From Cognatundibacterium crateris (GTDB taxonomy: Bacteria > Pseudomonadota > Gammaproteobacteria > Burkholderiales > Burkholderiaceae_D), in NCBI RefSeq assembly GCF_010078235.1, contig NZ_JAABOS010000009.1:1-64000 (forward strand): DNA of 64,000 nt. Reading direction: 5' to 3'. The stretch's first letter is position 1, and each line of letters starts with the position of its first letter. Below are positions 18,518 to 28,284 of the stretch, one piece after another. A program made the position numbers and the translations under genes. The notes under the pieces are model-generated. The model did no database searches. It saw nothing but the letters and a program-made list of their open reading frames with translations, and was not told the origin of the DNA.

Positions 18518-18648
18518 AGTGGGCTGATCCGTACTGGCTGCACCAGATGCCTGCGCATAGTTTGCAAATGCGGCAAGTGTAAACCGATTTGATGGGATTA
18601 TGAAGCTTTGCGTTCATTACTTTTGATAATCATGAGCAAGACCAAATC

Positions 18649-18669
18649 TGGTCTGCTGTATGCAGACCA
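18649..18669. other. Perfect inverted repeat between CobD-like and Nudix genes
   Basis: TGGTCTGC and GCAGACCA pair around a 5-nt loop. A second hairpin, TGCCAGG/CCTGGCA at 18724-18746, follows. Both lie downstream of the Nudix stop codon on the minus strand. They lack T-tracts, so attenuation or mRNA end protection is possible but unproven. Confidence 0.5.
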
Positions 18670-18778
18670 CAGCGCGCTCAATTTGCCTGCACTGATCACT
18701 TCATTTCATTGCATTGAGCTGACTGCCAGGCGCTGCTTACCTGGCACTGAGCACAGCCTGGTAGTTCGACAGTAGAAA

Positions 18779-19444
18779 TCAGGCACGCAAAAAGTGATAC
18801 AGATTGCGCAACATGCCAGCGGTGGCGCCCCAGATGAAGTGCTGCTCATAGGGCATGGCATAAAAATGTCTTTCCCTGCCGTCTGGCATGGCCACTAAGC
18901 GCCGCTCATGGTGTTTGCCATCCATCAAAAAAGCCAGAGGTACTTCAAATACAGCAGCGACTTCGCCTTCGTCGTAATGTATCTCAAACGGGGGCTCAAT
19001 GATGGCGACCACTGGCGTGACCAGATACCCAGTGCCAGTCCTATAGTCGGGCAGCACGCCAAGCACTTCTATCTGCTGGCGCGATAAACCGACTTCCTCT
19101 TCGGTTTCACGCAATGCGGTATCAATCAGTGAGGCATCACTCTCTTCAAAACGACCACCGGGGAAACTGATTTGTCCGGCATGATGCTGTAAATTGGCAG
19201 CACGCTGCGTCAGCAACAAGCTGGGCTGAGCACGGTTCACGACGGGTATCAGCACCGAGGCCGGACGAAAAGCCACACCGCTATGCATAGACTGTTCATC
19301 GACATTGATTTCAGGTTGCCAATCCAGGGTCTGGTGAAAGCGCTGACGCAAACCTGCGACCGTCATGCGTTCAGCCGGAGGCATGCCTTGATCATCAATC
19401 GCAGTGATGGGAAATAATTGCGGGTTGTTCAGTGTTCGGCTCAC
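18779..19444 (-). CDS. Nudix hydrolase, CoA pyrophosphatase (NudL/YeaB type)
   Basis: This enzyme hydrolyses CoA or acyl-CoA to 3',5'-ADP and phosphopantetheine. The Nudix box GGRFEESDASLIDTALRETE, continuing EEVGL, fits the Gx5Ex7REUxEExGU pattern. It is preceded by RAANLQHHAGQISFPGGRF, the UPF0035-type signature of CoA-specific members. I chose GTG at 19442-19444, behind GGAAAG, giving 221 residues. The longer frame runs back through the rplS terminator and into rplS, and the ATG at 19384 lacks a usable binding site. It sits immediately downstream of the rplS operon terminator. Confidence 0.85.
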   Translation of the reverse strand: MSRTLNNPQLFPITAIDDQGMPPAERMTVAGLRQRFHQTLDWQPEINVDEQSMHSGVAFRPASVLIPVVNRAQPSLLLTQRAANLQHHAGQISFPGGRFEESDASLIDTALRETEEEVGLSRQQIEVLGVLPDYRTGTGYLVTPVVAIIEPPFEIHYDEGEVAAVFEVPLAFLMDGKHHERRLVAMPDGRERHFYAMPYEQHFIWGATAGMLRNLYHFLRA

Positions 19445-19547
19445 TACAGGCTTTCCGGAAAAATCTTTACAAAATACGAAGGTCTGACTGCCCTTGCCTG
19501 CTAACCGTTTACTGCGTGCAGACTGGAGCGACAAAAGACTCAGGGAT

Positions 19548-19579
19548 AAAAAAAGGGACGCCTGAGGCATCCCTTTTTT
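19548..19579 (-). terminator. Terminator of the rpsP-rplS operon
   Basis: AAAAAAAGGGA and TCCCTTTTTT pair, with inner CGCC/GGCA partial pairing. It lies just past the rplS stop codon at 19599. Confidence 0.85.
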
Positions 19580-19598
19580 ATTCAGGCAGAAACAGATA

Positions 19599-19982
19599 TT
19601 ACTCTGCTTTTGCTGCAACAACTTTACGTGCTGGCAATTTCTCTTTAATACGAGCAGATTTACCAGAGCGTTCACGCAGGTAGTACAGCTTAGCGCGACG
19701 TACGTCACCGCGACGTTTCACTTCGATAGAAGCGATCAGTGGAGAGTACAACTGGAATGTACGCTCAACGCCTTCACCGGAAGAGATTTTACGAACGATG
19801 AAGTTGGAATTCAAACCACGGTTACGACGGGAGATAACAACACCTTCGTAAGCCTGTGTACGTTTGCGGTTACCTTCAACAACGTTGACGCTAACAACAA
19901 CTGTGTCACCAGGTGCAAATTCAGGAATGTTTTTGCCGAGGCGAGCAATTTCTTCTTGCTCTAATTTTTGGATCAGATCCAT
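19599..19982 (-). CDS. rplS: 50S ribosomal protein L19
   Basis: 127 residues (typical 115-130). Recognised from [49 protein letters not shown] and [21 protein letters not shown]19 lies at the 30S-50S interface near the decoding-side bridge. It is the last gene of the rpsP-rimM-trmD-rplS operon, preceded by GGAG and separated from trmD by 134 bp that include a small hairpin. The last residues, [13 protein letters not shown], form an Ala/Lys tail usual in betaproteobacteria. Confidence 0.98.
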   Translation of the reverse strand: MDLIQKLEQEEIARLGKNIPEFAPGDTVVVSVNVVEGNRKRTQAYEGVVISRRNRGLNSNFIVRKISSGEGVERTFQLYSPLIASIEVKRRGDVRRAKLYYLRERSGKSARIKEKLPARKVVAAKAE

Positions 19983-20058
19983 TTTTATACTCCGATAACC
20001 ATCTTGCCGACGCTGCAGAAACTCTGACTGATGCCCGGTAGAGGATGGGGGTTAACAT

Positions 20059-20076
20059 GTATGCCAACTGGCATAC
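20059..20076. other. Small hairpin in the trmD-rplS intergenic region
   Basis: GTATGCC and GGCATAC form a perfect 7-bp stem with an AACT loop, 77 bp before the rplS start on the minus strand. It could adjust rplS expression relative to trmD; there is no T-tract. Confidence 0.5.
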
Positions 20077-20116
20077 GCCTTACTTCCCTGCAAACAAAAA
20101 AACGTAAACAGGAAAC

Positions 20117-20884
20117 TTATAAACTACTTAAAAACTTTTCGTCAGCGCGGCTCAGTAAGCCGGCCTCACGTGCGCTCTGAATCAGGTCTGGTCGTTTTTG
20201 TGCGCTCGCTTCCAGAGCACGCTGACGACGCCATTTTTCGATCTCGGCATGATTCCCGCCCAACAGCACGGCAGGTACCGCTTCACCCTCAAACACTTCA
20301 GGGCGCGTGTAATGTGGGCAATCGAGCAAACCGTTGACAAAACTATCCTCGACTGCAGATGCATCATCATGCAGCACACCGGGGATTTGACGAATGACTG
20401 CATCCATCAAGGCCATCGCCGGAATTTCTCCGCCAGACAGCACAAAATCACCCAGACTGATTTCTTCATCAACACAGCTATCCAGCAAACGCTGGTCAAC
20501 TGCCTCGTAGCGACCACACAGCAGCACAACACCATTCAAATCAGCCAGTTGCATCACTTTCTGATGCGACAAACGCTGTCCCTGTGGCGACAGATAAATA
20601 ACTTTTGGCGCTTGCGCACCAGCCGCGACTTGCCTGTCTTTGGCTGCCTGTATGGCATCCTGCAAGGGTTTAGCCATCATCACCATGCCTGGCCCGCCGC
20701 CGTACGGCCGGTCATCCACGGTGCGATGACGATCGGTCGTGAAATCACGCGGATTCCACAACTTCAAGCCACATTTATTTTGTTCAAATGCTCTGCGCGT
20801 GACTCCAGACTGCGTCAGCGCGGCAAACATTTCCGGAAACAGCGTGATGACATCAAACTGCAGACTTGTGCGTTCTGATTCCAT
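20117..20884 (-). CDS. trmD: tRNA (guanine37-N1)-methyltransferase
   Basis: TrmD is a SPOUT-class enzyme that uses S-adenosylmethionine to methylate G37 next to the anticodon, preventing +1 frameshifting. The 255-residue sequence carries [47 protein letters not shown] and [12 protein letters not shown], which build the trefoil knot and cofactor site. Helical C-terminal residues contact the tRNA. The start codon comes 4 nt after the rimM stop, so the two genes are probably translationally coupled. Confidence 0.98.
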   Translation of the reverse strand: MESERTSLQFDVITLFPEMFAALTQSGVTRRAFEQNKCGLKLWNPRDFTTDRHRTVDDRPYGGGPGMVMMAKPLQDAIQAAKDRQVAAGAQAPKVIYLSPQGQRLSHQKVMQLADLNGVVLLCGRYEAVDQRLLDSCVDEEISLGDFVLSGGEIPAMALMDAVIRQIPGVLHDDASAVEDSFVNGLLDCPHYTRPEVFEGEAVPAVLLGGNHAEIEKWRRQRALEASAQKRPDLIQSAREAGLLSRADEKFLSSL

Positions 20885-20888
20885 CAGC

Positions 20889-21431
20889 TTAATAATCCGT
20901 ACCCCAGTCGACCTGTATGCTGCGCGCAGCCTGATCTACTTGCTTGACAAAATGCTCAACAAATGGGATCAGCTTTTCGTGCTTGTGCAACTCAGCCTCA
21001 GGAACATCCGGCGCCGCCACCCGTAAAATCGGATGCGCACCGTTATCCATCAGATCGCGTACCACGCCCAGACTTTCGCCGGCAAGGTTACGTACTTCCA
21101 GCCCTACCAGATCTATCCAGTAGAACTCCCCTTCAGCCAGGGGCGGGAAATGCTTGCGTGAAATTTTAACTGTTGCACCTTTCAGTGCCTCAGCTGCACT
21201 CCGGTCAGCGACGCCCTTCAGTCTTGCAACGACATCCTCGCCATGGATTTTTGCTTCCAGGCGTGAGATTTCCTGCAATTCCGGCCGGTCTATCCACCAG
21301 TCTTTAGCGGATAACATCGCATCTGCGTCGGCAGAATAAGGACGTATCCTTACCCAACCCTGAATGCCAAATGCTCCCGAGACATAGCCCACCAGGACCA
21401 GATCTTCAGGAACATGAACTCCTGCGGACAT
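20889..21431 (-). CDS. rimM: Ribosome maturation factor RimM
   Basis: RimM binds S19 and aids assembly of the 30S head. About 180 residues, with the N-terminal RimM domain ([20 protein letters not shown]) and a C-terminal PRC-barrel ([22 protein letters not shown]). I place the start at the ATG at 21431, 13 nt past the rpsP stop; a longer frame from 21485 would overlap rpsP and adds residues unlike the family. There is little Shine-Dalgarno sequence, which suggests coupling to rpsP translation. Confidence 0.95.
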   Translation of the reverse strand: MSAGVHVPEDLVLVGYVSGAFGIQGWVRIRPYSADADAMLSAKDWWIDRPELQEISRLEAKIHGEDVVARLKGVADRSAAEALKGATVKISRKHFPPLAEGEFYWIDLVGLEVRNLAGESLGVVRDLMDNGAHPILRVAAPDVPEAELHKHEKLIPFVEHFVKQVDQAARSIQVDWGTDY

Positions 21432-21444
21432 AGAAAGCAAACTA

Positions 21445-21696
21445 TTAAGCTGCTTTTTTGCCAACTTGAGCAACCAGACGTGCAACTGATGGGGACAGTT
21501 GTGCGCCTACGCCTTGCCAGTAAGCCAGACGGTCTGCAGCAACGCGAACTTCTTCAGCATTGCCAGTTGCTACTGGATTGTAAAAACCGATGCGTTCGAT
21601 AAAACGACCATCGCGACGATTGCGAGAGTCAGCAGCAACGATATTGTAGAAAGGGCGCTTTTTTGCACCACCACGAGCTAAACGAATAACGACCAT
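21445..21696 (-). CDS. rpsP: 30S ribosomal protein S16
   Basis: 83 residues, the usual length. Recognised from [39 protein letters not shown] and [19 protein letters not shown]. It is the first gene of the operon, preceded by a GGAAA binding site and a T/A-rich leader. The promoter must lie in 21697-21860, shared with the divergent TM2 gene. Confidence 0.98.
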   Translation of the reverse strand: MVVIRLARGGAKKRPFYNIVAADSRNRRDGRFIERIGFYNPVATGNAEEVRVAADRLAYWQGVGAQLSPSVARLVAQVGKKAA

Positions 21697-21863
21697 AATA
21701 TTTCCAAAAAAAATGTACTAAACGCGGAAAAAGCTGTAGATTATAGCCCGCTTAAATCAAAAGAAGCAAGGATTATCCAAGATATCCTGTCACGCCGTAT
21801 GCTTTTCGACACCAGCAGAGTGTTAGTCTACAATCAATCCCTCTGAGACTACCTGCTAAAGCC

Positions 21864-22280
21864 ATGACTACATCCCCGAAAAACAAGACGCTGGCGAGCT
21901 TACTGGCGATTACCCTGGGCAGCCTGGGCGCACATCGCTTCTATTTGCACGGCTGGCGCGATAAGCTGGGCTGGTTGCATTTTAGCAGCTTACCGCTCTC
22001 CGCCCTGATCGCCAGCATTTTCTTTGGCTGGCCTGGGCTGCTCAGCTACGGCTTACTCATCCTGTCATTTTTGATTGCATTGCTGTGCGGACTGGTGTTC
22101 GGGCTGACTGCGGATGAAAAATGGGACGCACAATATAACCCGAGTATCCCAGAATACAGTGATTCCGGCTGGCCACTGGCCCTGCTGCTGGTGCTGGCTA
22201 CCGGTGTCGGTGCAATAGCCCTGATAGGTGTGTTAGCCCGCAGCTTTGACCTGCTCTACACCGGTGGCGCCTACGGCTAA
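21864..22280 (+). CDS. TM2 domain-containing membrane protein
   Basis: A 138-residue protein that begins with a TM2-like block: KNKTLASLLAITLGSLGAHRFYLHGWRDKLGW. The GxxGxHRFYL core marks the turn between the two helices. More hydrophobic segments follow (SLPLSALIASIFFGWPGLLSYG, LLILSFLIALLCGLVFGL, WPLALLLVLATGVGAIALIGVLA), giving about four to five membrane spans. TM2 proteins have no agreed bacterial function. It is monocistronic, divergent from rpsP, and closed by a strong terminator. Confidence 0.85.
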   Translation: MTTSPKNKTLASLLAITLGSLGAHRFYLHGWRDKLGWLHFSSLPLSALIASIFFGWPGLLSYGLLILSFLIALLCGLVFGLTADEKWDAQYNPSIPEYSDSGWPLALLLVLATGVGAIALIGVLARSFDLLYTGGAYG

Positions 22281-22303
22281 TACCCCACCCGCGAGAACTG
22301 CAT

Positions 22304-22343
22304 AAAAAAGCCCGGGCCAGTTTGCACTGCACCCGGGCTTTTT
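22304..22343. terminator. Bidirectional terminator, TM2 gene / acyl-CoA dehydrogenase
   Basis: AAAAAAGCCCGGG and CCCGGGCTTTTT pair around a 15-nt loop between convergent genes. Confidence 0.9.
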
Positions 22344-22388
22344 ACATTTCTTCACCACCCAGAAATCAGGCGGTGAACGCCAGCTGAA

Positions 22389-24179
22389 TCAGAACTGATC
22401 TTCACGCAATGCCAGCACACCAGCACTGCCATCCACGATAGCGGAACGCAGACCTTGCGCGGCAGAGAGGATGTGATCAGCAAAGAAGCGCGCAGTGGCG
22501 ATCTTGGCTTGCAGGAAGTCTGCATCACCCTGAGCTGCCTGCAATTGCTGCTGCGCAATCACTGCGGCACGCGCCATTTGCCAGCCACCGAGCACGATGC
22601 CAGCCAGCTTCAGATACAGCACGCTGCCAGCGAATACACCCTTGATATCCTGCTTCACATTTGCCACCACAAAGCTGACTACATCTTCCAGTGCGGCAGA
22701 ACCCGCCGCCAGTTGATGTTGAATCGCGATACTGTCCGGCGTTGCCAGCAAAGCCAGCGCCTCTTCTGTCTCACGTACGCGTGCAATAAGTGCCTTGGCA
22801 ACGGCACCGCCATCACGTGCAGTCTTACGACCCACCAGATCATTCGCCTGAATTGCGGTCGTACCCTCGTAAATCGTGAGGATTTTGGCGTCACGGTAAT
22901 GCTGAGCTGCGCCGGTTTCTTCAATAAAGCCCATACCGCCATGCACTTGCACGCCAGTCGAAGTCACGTCCAGCGACATCTCTGTCGACCAGCCTTTCAC
23001 GATAGGTACCAGGTATTCATAGACCGCCTGGTTTTCTTTGCGAATTGCCGCGTCGTTATGGTGATGGGCAATATCGCTGAAACCCGCAGCCACGTAAGCC
23101 AATGCACGCGCGCCTTCGGTCTGTGCGCGCATCGACATCAGCATGCGACGCACGTCAGGATGATGAATAATCGCAACCGGACCAGCTGAACCCGCCAGAT
23201 CACGCGACTGCACGCGGTCACGCGCATATTGGACTGCCTTTTGGTAGGCACGCTCAGCCACACCTATGCCCTGCAAACCAACACCGAAGCGGGCTGCATT
23301 CATCATGATGAACATGTATTCCAGGCCACGGTTTTCTTCGCCGACCAGCGTGCCTATTGCACCACCGTGATCGCCGAACTGCAATACTGCAGTCGGGCTG
23401 GCTTTGATACCCAGCTTATGTTCTATCGATACGCAATGCGCATCGTTACGCTCGCCCAGGCTGCCATCAGCATTGACCAGATATTTAGGCACGATAAACA
23501 GGGAAATACCTTTCACGCCTTCAGGCGCGTCCGGCGTACGTGCCAGCACCAGATGGACGATATTTTCTGCCATATCGTGTTCACCATAGGTGATGAAGAT
23601 TTTAGTGCCGAAAATTTTATAGGTACCATCGCCTTGCGGCACTGCACGGCTGCGCACCATGGCCAGATCGGAACCAGCCTGAGGCTCGGTCAGATTCATC
23701 GTACCAGTCCATTTACCGGAAATCAGATTTTCCAGATAAATCGCTTTTTGCTCATCACTACCGGCTGTCAGCAAAGCCTCAATCGCCCCATCAGTCAACA
23801 AAGGACACAAAGCAAAGGAAATACTGGCGGAATTCAACATTTCGATACACGGTGTCGCAACCAGCTTAGGCAAGCCCTGACCACCGAATTCCTGAGGATG
23901 TTGCACGCCTTGCCAACCCGCCTCACCGAACATTTTGAATGCTTCTTTGAAGCCCTTGGTGGTGAAAACCTGACCGTCTTGCCAGTAACTTGGCGCCTTA
24001 TCGCCTTCCCAGTTCAAAGGTGCAACGACTTCACCGGCAAATTTGGCATTTTCTTCCAACACAGCTTCAACCGTTTCCGCAGTAGCGTCTTCGCAACCCG
24101 GCAATACGTTCACATCTGACAAACCGGCGAGTTCATTGATCGCAAACAGCATGTCTTTTACAGGAGCAACATAACTCAT
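22389..24179 (-). CDS. Acyl-CoA dehydrogenase with C-terminal extension (DUF/PF12806 type)
   Basis: 596 residues, of the long acyl-CoA dehydrogenase class with an extra C-terminal helical domain. Seen in order: the family start MSYVAPVKDMLFAINEL, TMNLTEPQAGSDLAMVRSRA (FAD site), IFGTKIFITYGEHDM, ARFGVGLQGIGVAERAYQKA, GVQVHGGMGFIEETGAAQHYRD, and ILTIYEGTTAIQANDLVGRK, in which the Glu is the expected catalytic base. ETF is the electron acceptor, and etfA/etfB lie just upstream on the same strand, so the three form a beta-oxidation unit. The ATG at 24179 follows GGGAAA; an upstream TTG overlaps that site. Confidence 0.95.
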   Translation of the reverse strand: MSYVAPVKDMLFAINELAGLSDVNVLPGCEDATAETVEAVLEENAKFAGEVVAPLNWEGDKAPSYWQDGQVFTTKGFKEAFKMFGEAGWQGVQHPQEFGGQGLPKLVATPCIEMLNSASISFALCPLLTDGAIEALLTAGSDEQKAIYLENLISGKWTGTMNLTEPQAGSDLAMVRSRAVPQGDGTYKIFGTKIFITYGEHDMAENIVHLVLARTPDAPEGVKGISLFIVPKYLVNADGSLGERNDAHCVSIEHKLGIKASPTAVLQFGDHGGAIGTLVGEENRGLEYMFIMMNAARFGVGLQGIGVAERAYQKAVQYARDRVQSRDLAGSAGPVAIIHHPDVRRMLMSMRAQTEGARALAYVAAGFSDIAHHHNDAAIRKENQAVYEYLVPIVKGWSTEMSLDVTSTGVQVHGGMGFIEETGAAQHYRDAKILTIYEGTTAIQANDLVGRKTARDGGAVAKALIARVRETEEALALLATPDSIAIQHQLAAGSAALEDVVSFVVANVKQDIKGVFAGSVLYLKLAGIVLGGWQMARAAVIAQQQLQAAQGDADFLQAKIATARFFADHILSAAQGLRSAIVDGSAGVLALREDQF

Positions 24180-24405
24180 AGCTTTTCCCAAAATAGTGAG
24201 GACCTACAATTATTCAAACCTTGCTAATCGTGCTTAGAGCAACGCGCACAAACGCTGGTCGTAAAAAAAGGACAGAATCAGCAATGTGTCACAACAACAA
24301 TTTTTATGCTGTCAATCGCGCGACAAACCACTCACTCTGTCCTCAGTGGATAGCAGACTGGCTGACTATCCACGGGTATTTCATGCCAACTCAAGCCAAC
24401 TGCAA

Positions 24406-25338
24406 TCAGCCCAGCTCAGCAACCAGTTGCGGAACGATCTCAAACAGATCGCCAACGATACCGTAGTCAGCCACAGAGAAAATCGGCGCTTCCGGATCTT
24501 TGTTGATGGCAACGATAGTTTTCGAGTCTTTCATCCCGGCCAAATGCTGGATCGCACCGGAAATACCAACTGCGATGTACAGCTGAGGCGCAACGATCTT
24601 ACCGGTCTGACCAACCTGCCAGTCATTTGGTACATAGCCCGCGTCAACCGCAGCACGGGATGCACCCATCGCAGCACCCAGCTTATCTGCCAGCGGCTCC
24701 AGTACTTTGAACGCGTCAGCAGAACCCATGCCACGACCACCGGAAACGATGATTTTGGCGGCGGTCAGTTCTGGACGATCCGATTTCGCCACTTCACGCG
24801 AAACGAAAGCAGACTTGCCGGAATCAGCAACTGCAGCGATTGTTTCTACAGCAGCAGAACCACCGCTGGCAGCAGCGGCATCAAAACCTGTACTACGTAC
24901 GGTGATGACTTTGACTGCGTCAGAAGATTGCACGGTAGCGATAGCATTACCGGCATAGATAGGACGCTCAAACGTATCTGGCGCGTCAACTTTAGTAATT
25001 TCAGAAATCTGCGCTACGTCCAGCTTCGCTGCAACGCGTGGCAGTATGTTTTTACCGTAGGCGGTTGCCGGTGCCAGGATATGACTGTAAGCAGCAGCAA
25101 CTGCCAGTACTTGCTCAGCAATGTTTTCTGCCAGTCCATCTGCAAAATGTGCCGCGTCAGCGTGTAATACCTTGCTCACGCCAGTGATTTGGGCAGCTGC
25201 AGCAGCCGCGGCGCCAGCATTAGAGCCAGCAACCAGTACGTGCACATCACCACCGCATTGGATAGCGGCAGTAACGGTATTCAAAGTGCTGCCCTTCAGG
25301 CCAGCATTGTCGTGTTCAGCGATGACGAGTGTAGTCAT
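24406..25338 (-). CDS. etfA: Electron transfer flavoprotein alpha subunit
   Basis: EtfA carries the FAD that takes electrons from acyl-CoA dehydrogenases and passes them to ETF-ubiquinone oxidoreductase. 310 residues from the ATG at 25338, which follows GGAAA. The N-terminal domain starts [22 protein letters not shown]. The conserved C-terminal FAD domain includes [61 protein letters not shown] and [13 protein letters not shown]. It is downstream of etfB and 226 bp upstream of the dehydrogenase gene. The intervening gap has no recognisable gene. Confidence 0.97.
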   Translation of the reverse strand: MTTLVIAEHDNAGLKGSTLNTVTAAIQCGGDVHVLVAGSNAGAAAAAAAQITGVSKVLHADAAHFADGLAENIAEQVLAVAAAYSHILAPATAYGKNILPRVAAKLDVAQISEITKVDAPDTFERPIYAGNAIATVQSSDAVKVITVRSTGFDAAAASGGSAAVETIAAVADSGKSAFVSREVAKSDRPELTAAKIIVSGGRGMGSADAFKVLEPLADKLGAAMGASRAAVDAGYVPNDWQVGQTGKIVAPQLYIAVGISGAIQHLAGMKDSKTIVAINKDPEAPIFSVADYGIVGDLFEIVPQLVAELG

Positions 25339-25427
25339 GATGTTTTCCACTTAATAAAGCACCAGCATCAGATCTGGTGCAAAGATTCGTAAAAGATGTG
25401 TCTGTATCAGCAAGCAAGCCGGGCAAA

Positions 25428-26180
25428 TCAGCCCAGTACCTTGGCTTCGTTTTTCAGTTTGGACACCAGTGTCGCTACGTCAGGCACAGTAATACCGGCG
25501 CTGCGTTTTGCTGGCTCGGTGACTTTCAGTGTCTTGACACGGGAAGTCACATCCACACCCAGATCGGCAGGTTTCACGTTGTCCAGTTGCTTTTTCTTTG
25601 CTTTCATGATGTTAGGCAAAGTCACATAGCGTGGCTCGTTCAGACGCAAATCGGTCGTTACGATGGCTGGCAGCGTCAGGGCGACTGTTTCCAGGCCGCC
25701 GTCAACTTCACGGGTCACTGTTGCTTTACCGTCAGCGACTGTGACTTTCGATGCGAAAGTCGCCTGTGGCCAGCCCAGCAATGCGGCCAGCATCTGACCA
25801 GTCTGATTGCAGTCATCATCGATCGCTTGCTTGCCCAGGATGATCAGTTGTGGCTGTTCTTTGTCTGCCAATGCCTTGAGCAGTTTTGCCACTGCCAGCG
25901 GCTGCAGCTCAGCATCGGTTTCCACCAGAATGCCGCGATCTGCGCCAATTGCCATCGCGGTACGCAAAGTTTCCTGGCATTGTGTAACGCCGCAGGAAAC
26001 CGCAACGATTTCAGTGACTGCACCAGCTTCTTTGAGACGGGTAGCTTCTTCCACCGCGATTTCATCGAATGGGTTCATCGACATTTTGACGTTGGCAATA
26101 TCAACGCCAGTGCCATCGGATTTAACACGTACTTTGACGTTGTAATCGACTACTCGTTTGACTGGTACCAGGACTTTCAT
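25428..26180 (-). CDS. etfB: Electron transfer flavoprotein beta subunit
   Basis: 250 residues. The beta subunit binds AMP and docks the dehydrogenases. Diagnostic segments are [61 protein letters not shown] and [28 protein letters not shown] (ETF signature). It heads the etfB-etfA-dehydrogenase unit. A MITE-like element ends 67 bp before its start codon, so the element lies in the leader or promoter region. Confidence 0.97.
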   Translation of the reverse strand: MKVLVPVKRVVDYNVKVRVKSDGTGVDIANVKMSMNPFDEIAVEEATRLKEAGAVTEIVAVSCGVTQCQETLRTAMAIGADRGILVETDAELQPLAVAKLLKALADKEQPQLIILGKQAIDDDCNQTGQMLAALLGWPQATFASKVTVADGKATVTREVDGGLETVALTLPAIVTTDLRLNEPRYVTLPNIMKAKKKQLDNVKPADLGVDVTSRVKTLKVTEPAKRSAGITVPDVATLVSKLKNEAKVLG

Positions 26181-26246
26181 AGTTCTGCCTTTATGAGCTA
26201 ATGAGGGATACAGAAAAGTTAAAATTTAAATACTTAAAATACTTAA

Positions 26247-26350
26247 TGGGACTTACGCAAAATTGTCCCAGCAAGGCATGGCGACGCAGGCAGTACACAG
26301 TGTACGACAAGGAGCCATAACGCCGCTGGGGCGGTTTTGCGTAAGTCCTA
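26247..26350 (+). mobile_element. MITE-like 104-bp element, copy 2
   Basis: The termini GGGACTTACGCAAAA and TTTTGCGTAAGTCC are perfect inverted repeats of 14 bp or more, and the interior matches copy 1 (7899-8002). The heptamer TACTTAA occurs at 26240-26246 and 26349-26355, directly flanking the element, and could be a target duplication. The centre has the palindrome GTACACAGTGTAC, lost in copy 1. This copy is better preserved at its right end and probably younger. It is non-coding. Confidence 0.75.
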
Positions 26351-26670
26351 CTTAACTAACAGGATGCATTTACAGGAAATCTACGCGAGGCGTATTTAAA
26401 CTTTGTAGCAACATCGTTGATGCACAAATAAAGCATCTTAAGCGTTTTGAGCCAATTGCGCACTCAAATTGACGTATACGTAAATCTTAAGAATTATAAA
26501 TCGAAACTAACAACATTTCCGCAAATTTAGCACGATCGTTCCTTTTTTGCGCAAACTGAAGCTAGAGCAGTAGGTCTAATCCTCAGAAATACCTGCAAAA
26601 TTGCGACATCCTGTGTGTGTTTAGCCCAAACAGCCCACCACAGCAGTTACAAGGACTAGCTAGCTGAAAG
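26351..26670. other. AT-rich non-coding stretch
   Basis: I see no gene in this 320-bp stretch between the element and the terminator. On the minus strand it is where the etfB promoter would be expected if the element lies inside the transcript. Confidence 0.55.
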
Positions 26671-26700
26671 TAAAAAACCCGCTCGTGAGCGGGTTTTTTA
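26671..26700. terminator. Terminator downstream of tusA-like gene
   Basis: TAAAAAACCCGCTC and GAGCGGGTTTTTTA pair tightly, with a 2-nt centre. It lies about 100 bp past the stop codon of the minus-strand sulfurtransferase-like gene. Both flanks suit termination in either direction. Confidence 0.85.
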
Positions 26701-26798
26701 GCTGCTTTGACTGCGACGCAAGCAATGAATGCCTGCATCTGTGCCTGTGAATTGCAAGTGTGCTCCGGTCTGGCGCACACGCAAACTGCCGGCAGAGC

Positions 26799-27026
26799 TT
26801 ATTTGCGTTTGATGAAATACTCAAACTCACTGCTCTTTTCCTCATGCGCCAGCAATTCATTGCCGGTCTGTTTGGAAAATGCCTTGAAGTCACGCACTGA
26901 GCCTGGATCGGTCGCCAGCACATGCAGCACTTCGCCGGTAATCATCTCGGCCAGCGCCTTTTTAGTCTTCAGAATAGGCAGTGGACAGTTCAATCCACGG
27001 GCATCCAGTTCTTTATTGAATTGCAT
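26799..27026 (-). CDS. TusA-family sulfurtransferase-like protein
   Basis: A 75-residue protein with the TusA signature LDARGLNCPLPILKTKKAL, in which Cys14 is the sulfur-carrying residue. It continues EMITGEVLHVLATDPGSVRDFKAF, the typical beta-alpha sandwich. TusA-like proteins relay persulfide sulfur for tRNA thiolation or molybdenum-cofactor and sulfur metabolism. No tus or dsr neighbours are present, so the partner is not predictable. The start follows AGGAAAA. It is transcribed alone. Confidence 0.93.
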   Translation of the reverse strand: MQFNKELDARGLNCPLPILKTKKALAEMITGEVLHVLATDPGSVRDFKAFSKQTGNELLAHEEKSSEFEYFIKRK

Positions 27027-27256
27027 GATTTTTCCTGTAGCAGCAAATGGAATACAGCCATTCGCAAAACAATTGATGCACCAATTCTACCGGAATTTTC
27101 ATTGGTATGGTGCAATGCAACACACTAACAACATTTTCTGAATTTTCTACCAATACTTTCGCACCAAAATGCAGCAAAGAAATAAAAAAACTGCTAAAGC
27201 ATTGCTTTTTATTATGCCGCAAACAACATGAAAATCTGGATTTTTCAGATGCAGAT

Positions 27257-27766
27257 TTAGAAATCTGTAAAAACCGGTTCCAAGCCTTGCGTGCGCATCC
27301 AATCCGCCATGGCCAGACCAGTTCCCGCACGCCAGGGTCGCAGTTTTTCCGGCGCAATCAGGCGATACTCCAGCAATTCTTCTGATAAGAGGATTTCGCC
27401 GGATGCGCGCACATGGTAGGCAATAATCAACTCATTCTTGCGCATGAATTCATACACACCAATCAGACTGATTTGATCCGCCTGCAAATTGGTTTCTTCT
27501 TTCAGTTCACGTGCGACGCCCTGCTCCGGCGTTTCATCACGCTCCATGAAACCTGTAATCAGTGCAAAGGTTTTTTCAGGCCAGGCTGCATTGCGCGCCA
27601 ATAGTATCTGGCCTTCATATTCAACCAGCGCTGCCAGAACTGGTAAAGGATTATCCCAATGCGTCCAGTGCCCATCGGGGCAGGCCAGCCGGAGTTTGCC
27701 ACCCTCACCGGGATCAGCACGTTCGGTCAGGGTCTGTGCACAGACCGGGCAATAACGGAATGTCAT
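27257..27766 (-). CDS. Nudix hydrolase with N-terminal zinc ribbon
   Basis: 169 residues. A four-Cys-type ribbon begins FRYCPVCAQTL and continues with LACPDGHWTHWDNPLPV, followed by a Nudix fold with box GFMERDETPEQGVARELKEE, ending TNL; Asn replaces the usual last Gly of the motif. The layout recalls NudC-like NADH pyrophosphatases, but it is much shorter than NudC and lacks the SQPWPFPxS specificity motif, so the substrate is uncertain. Its ATG overlaps the yhhY stop codon by one base (TGATG), so it is translationally coupled in the alaS-yhhY-Nudix operon. Confidence 0.88.
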   Translation of the reverse strand: MTFRYCPVCAQTLTERADPGEGGKLRLACPDGHWTHWDNPLPVLAALVEYEGQILLARNAAWPEKTFALITGFMERDETPEQGVARELKEETNLQADQISLIGVYEFMRKNELIIAYHVRASGEILLSEELLEYRLIAPEKLRPWRAGTGLAMADWMRTQGLEPVFTDF

Positions 27767-28284
27767 CAGGGTTTCAGTCCGGGAAGTAAGGGCTGGCGCG
27801 GATGCAACCTGGCCATGGAATACACATCGGCATAACTACCATGACGCAAGGCATGCGCACGGTGCGTGCCTTCTATCTCAAAACCGAATTTCTGATACAG
27901 ATGTACGGCTGCAGCATTATCACAAAATACGTGCAACTCTATACGCAGTACCGGCAGCCAGTTATCGGCGAACTGAAGCAGCTCTGTGAGTAATGCAGTA
28001 CCGACACCACGGCCAGTAAAAGAATCGGCAACACCGATACCCAGTGTTGCCGCGTGTGCCCGTCGCTGTTTTTTCTCGGTGTGCAATCCTGCCGTTCCCA
28101 CGATCACACCATCATAAATTGCGACCAGCAAGACATCTTCGGCAGGAAAATGCCGTAATTTTTCCTGCCACATATCGAGTGAGGGATGTGGCAGTTGCAA
28201 AGTCCCGGCGTAGGCGCCGGAACTTGCATAGACCCGTTGGATCTGGGCCGCATCAGAGAGTTCTGCGCGACGGATGTGGATCAT
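27766..28284 (-). CDS. yhhY: GNAT N-acetyltransferase, YhhY/AaaT-like
   Basis: 172 residues that closely follow E. coli Yhh[74 protein letters not shown] (acetyl-CoA loop) and [20 protein letters not shown]. YhhY (AaaT) acetylates amino acids with free alpha-amino groups. Its start overlaps the alaS stop in an ATGA, and the Nudix gene follows with a one-base overlap. Coupling to alanyl-tRNA synthetase may be only organisational, but a link to amino-acid quality control is conceivable. Confidence 0.88.
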   Translation of the reverse strand: MIHIRRAELSDAAQIQRVYASSGAYAGTLQLPHPSLDMWQEKLRHFPAEDVLLVAIYDGVIVGTAGLHTEKKQRRAHAATLGIGVADSFTGRGVGTALLTELLQFADNWLPVLRIELHVFCDNAAAVHLYQKFGFEIEGTHRAHALRHGSYADVYSMARLHPRQPLLPGLKP

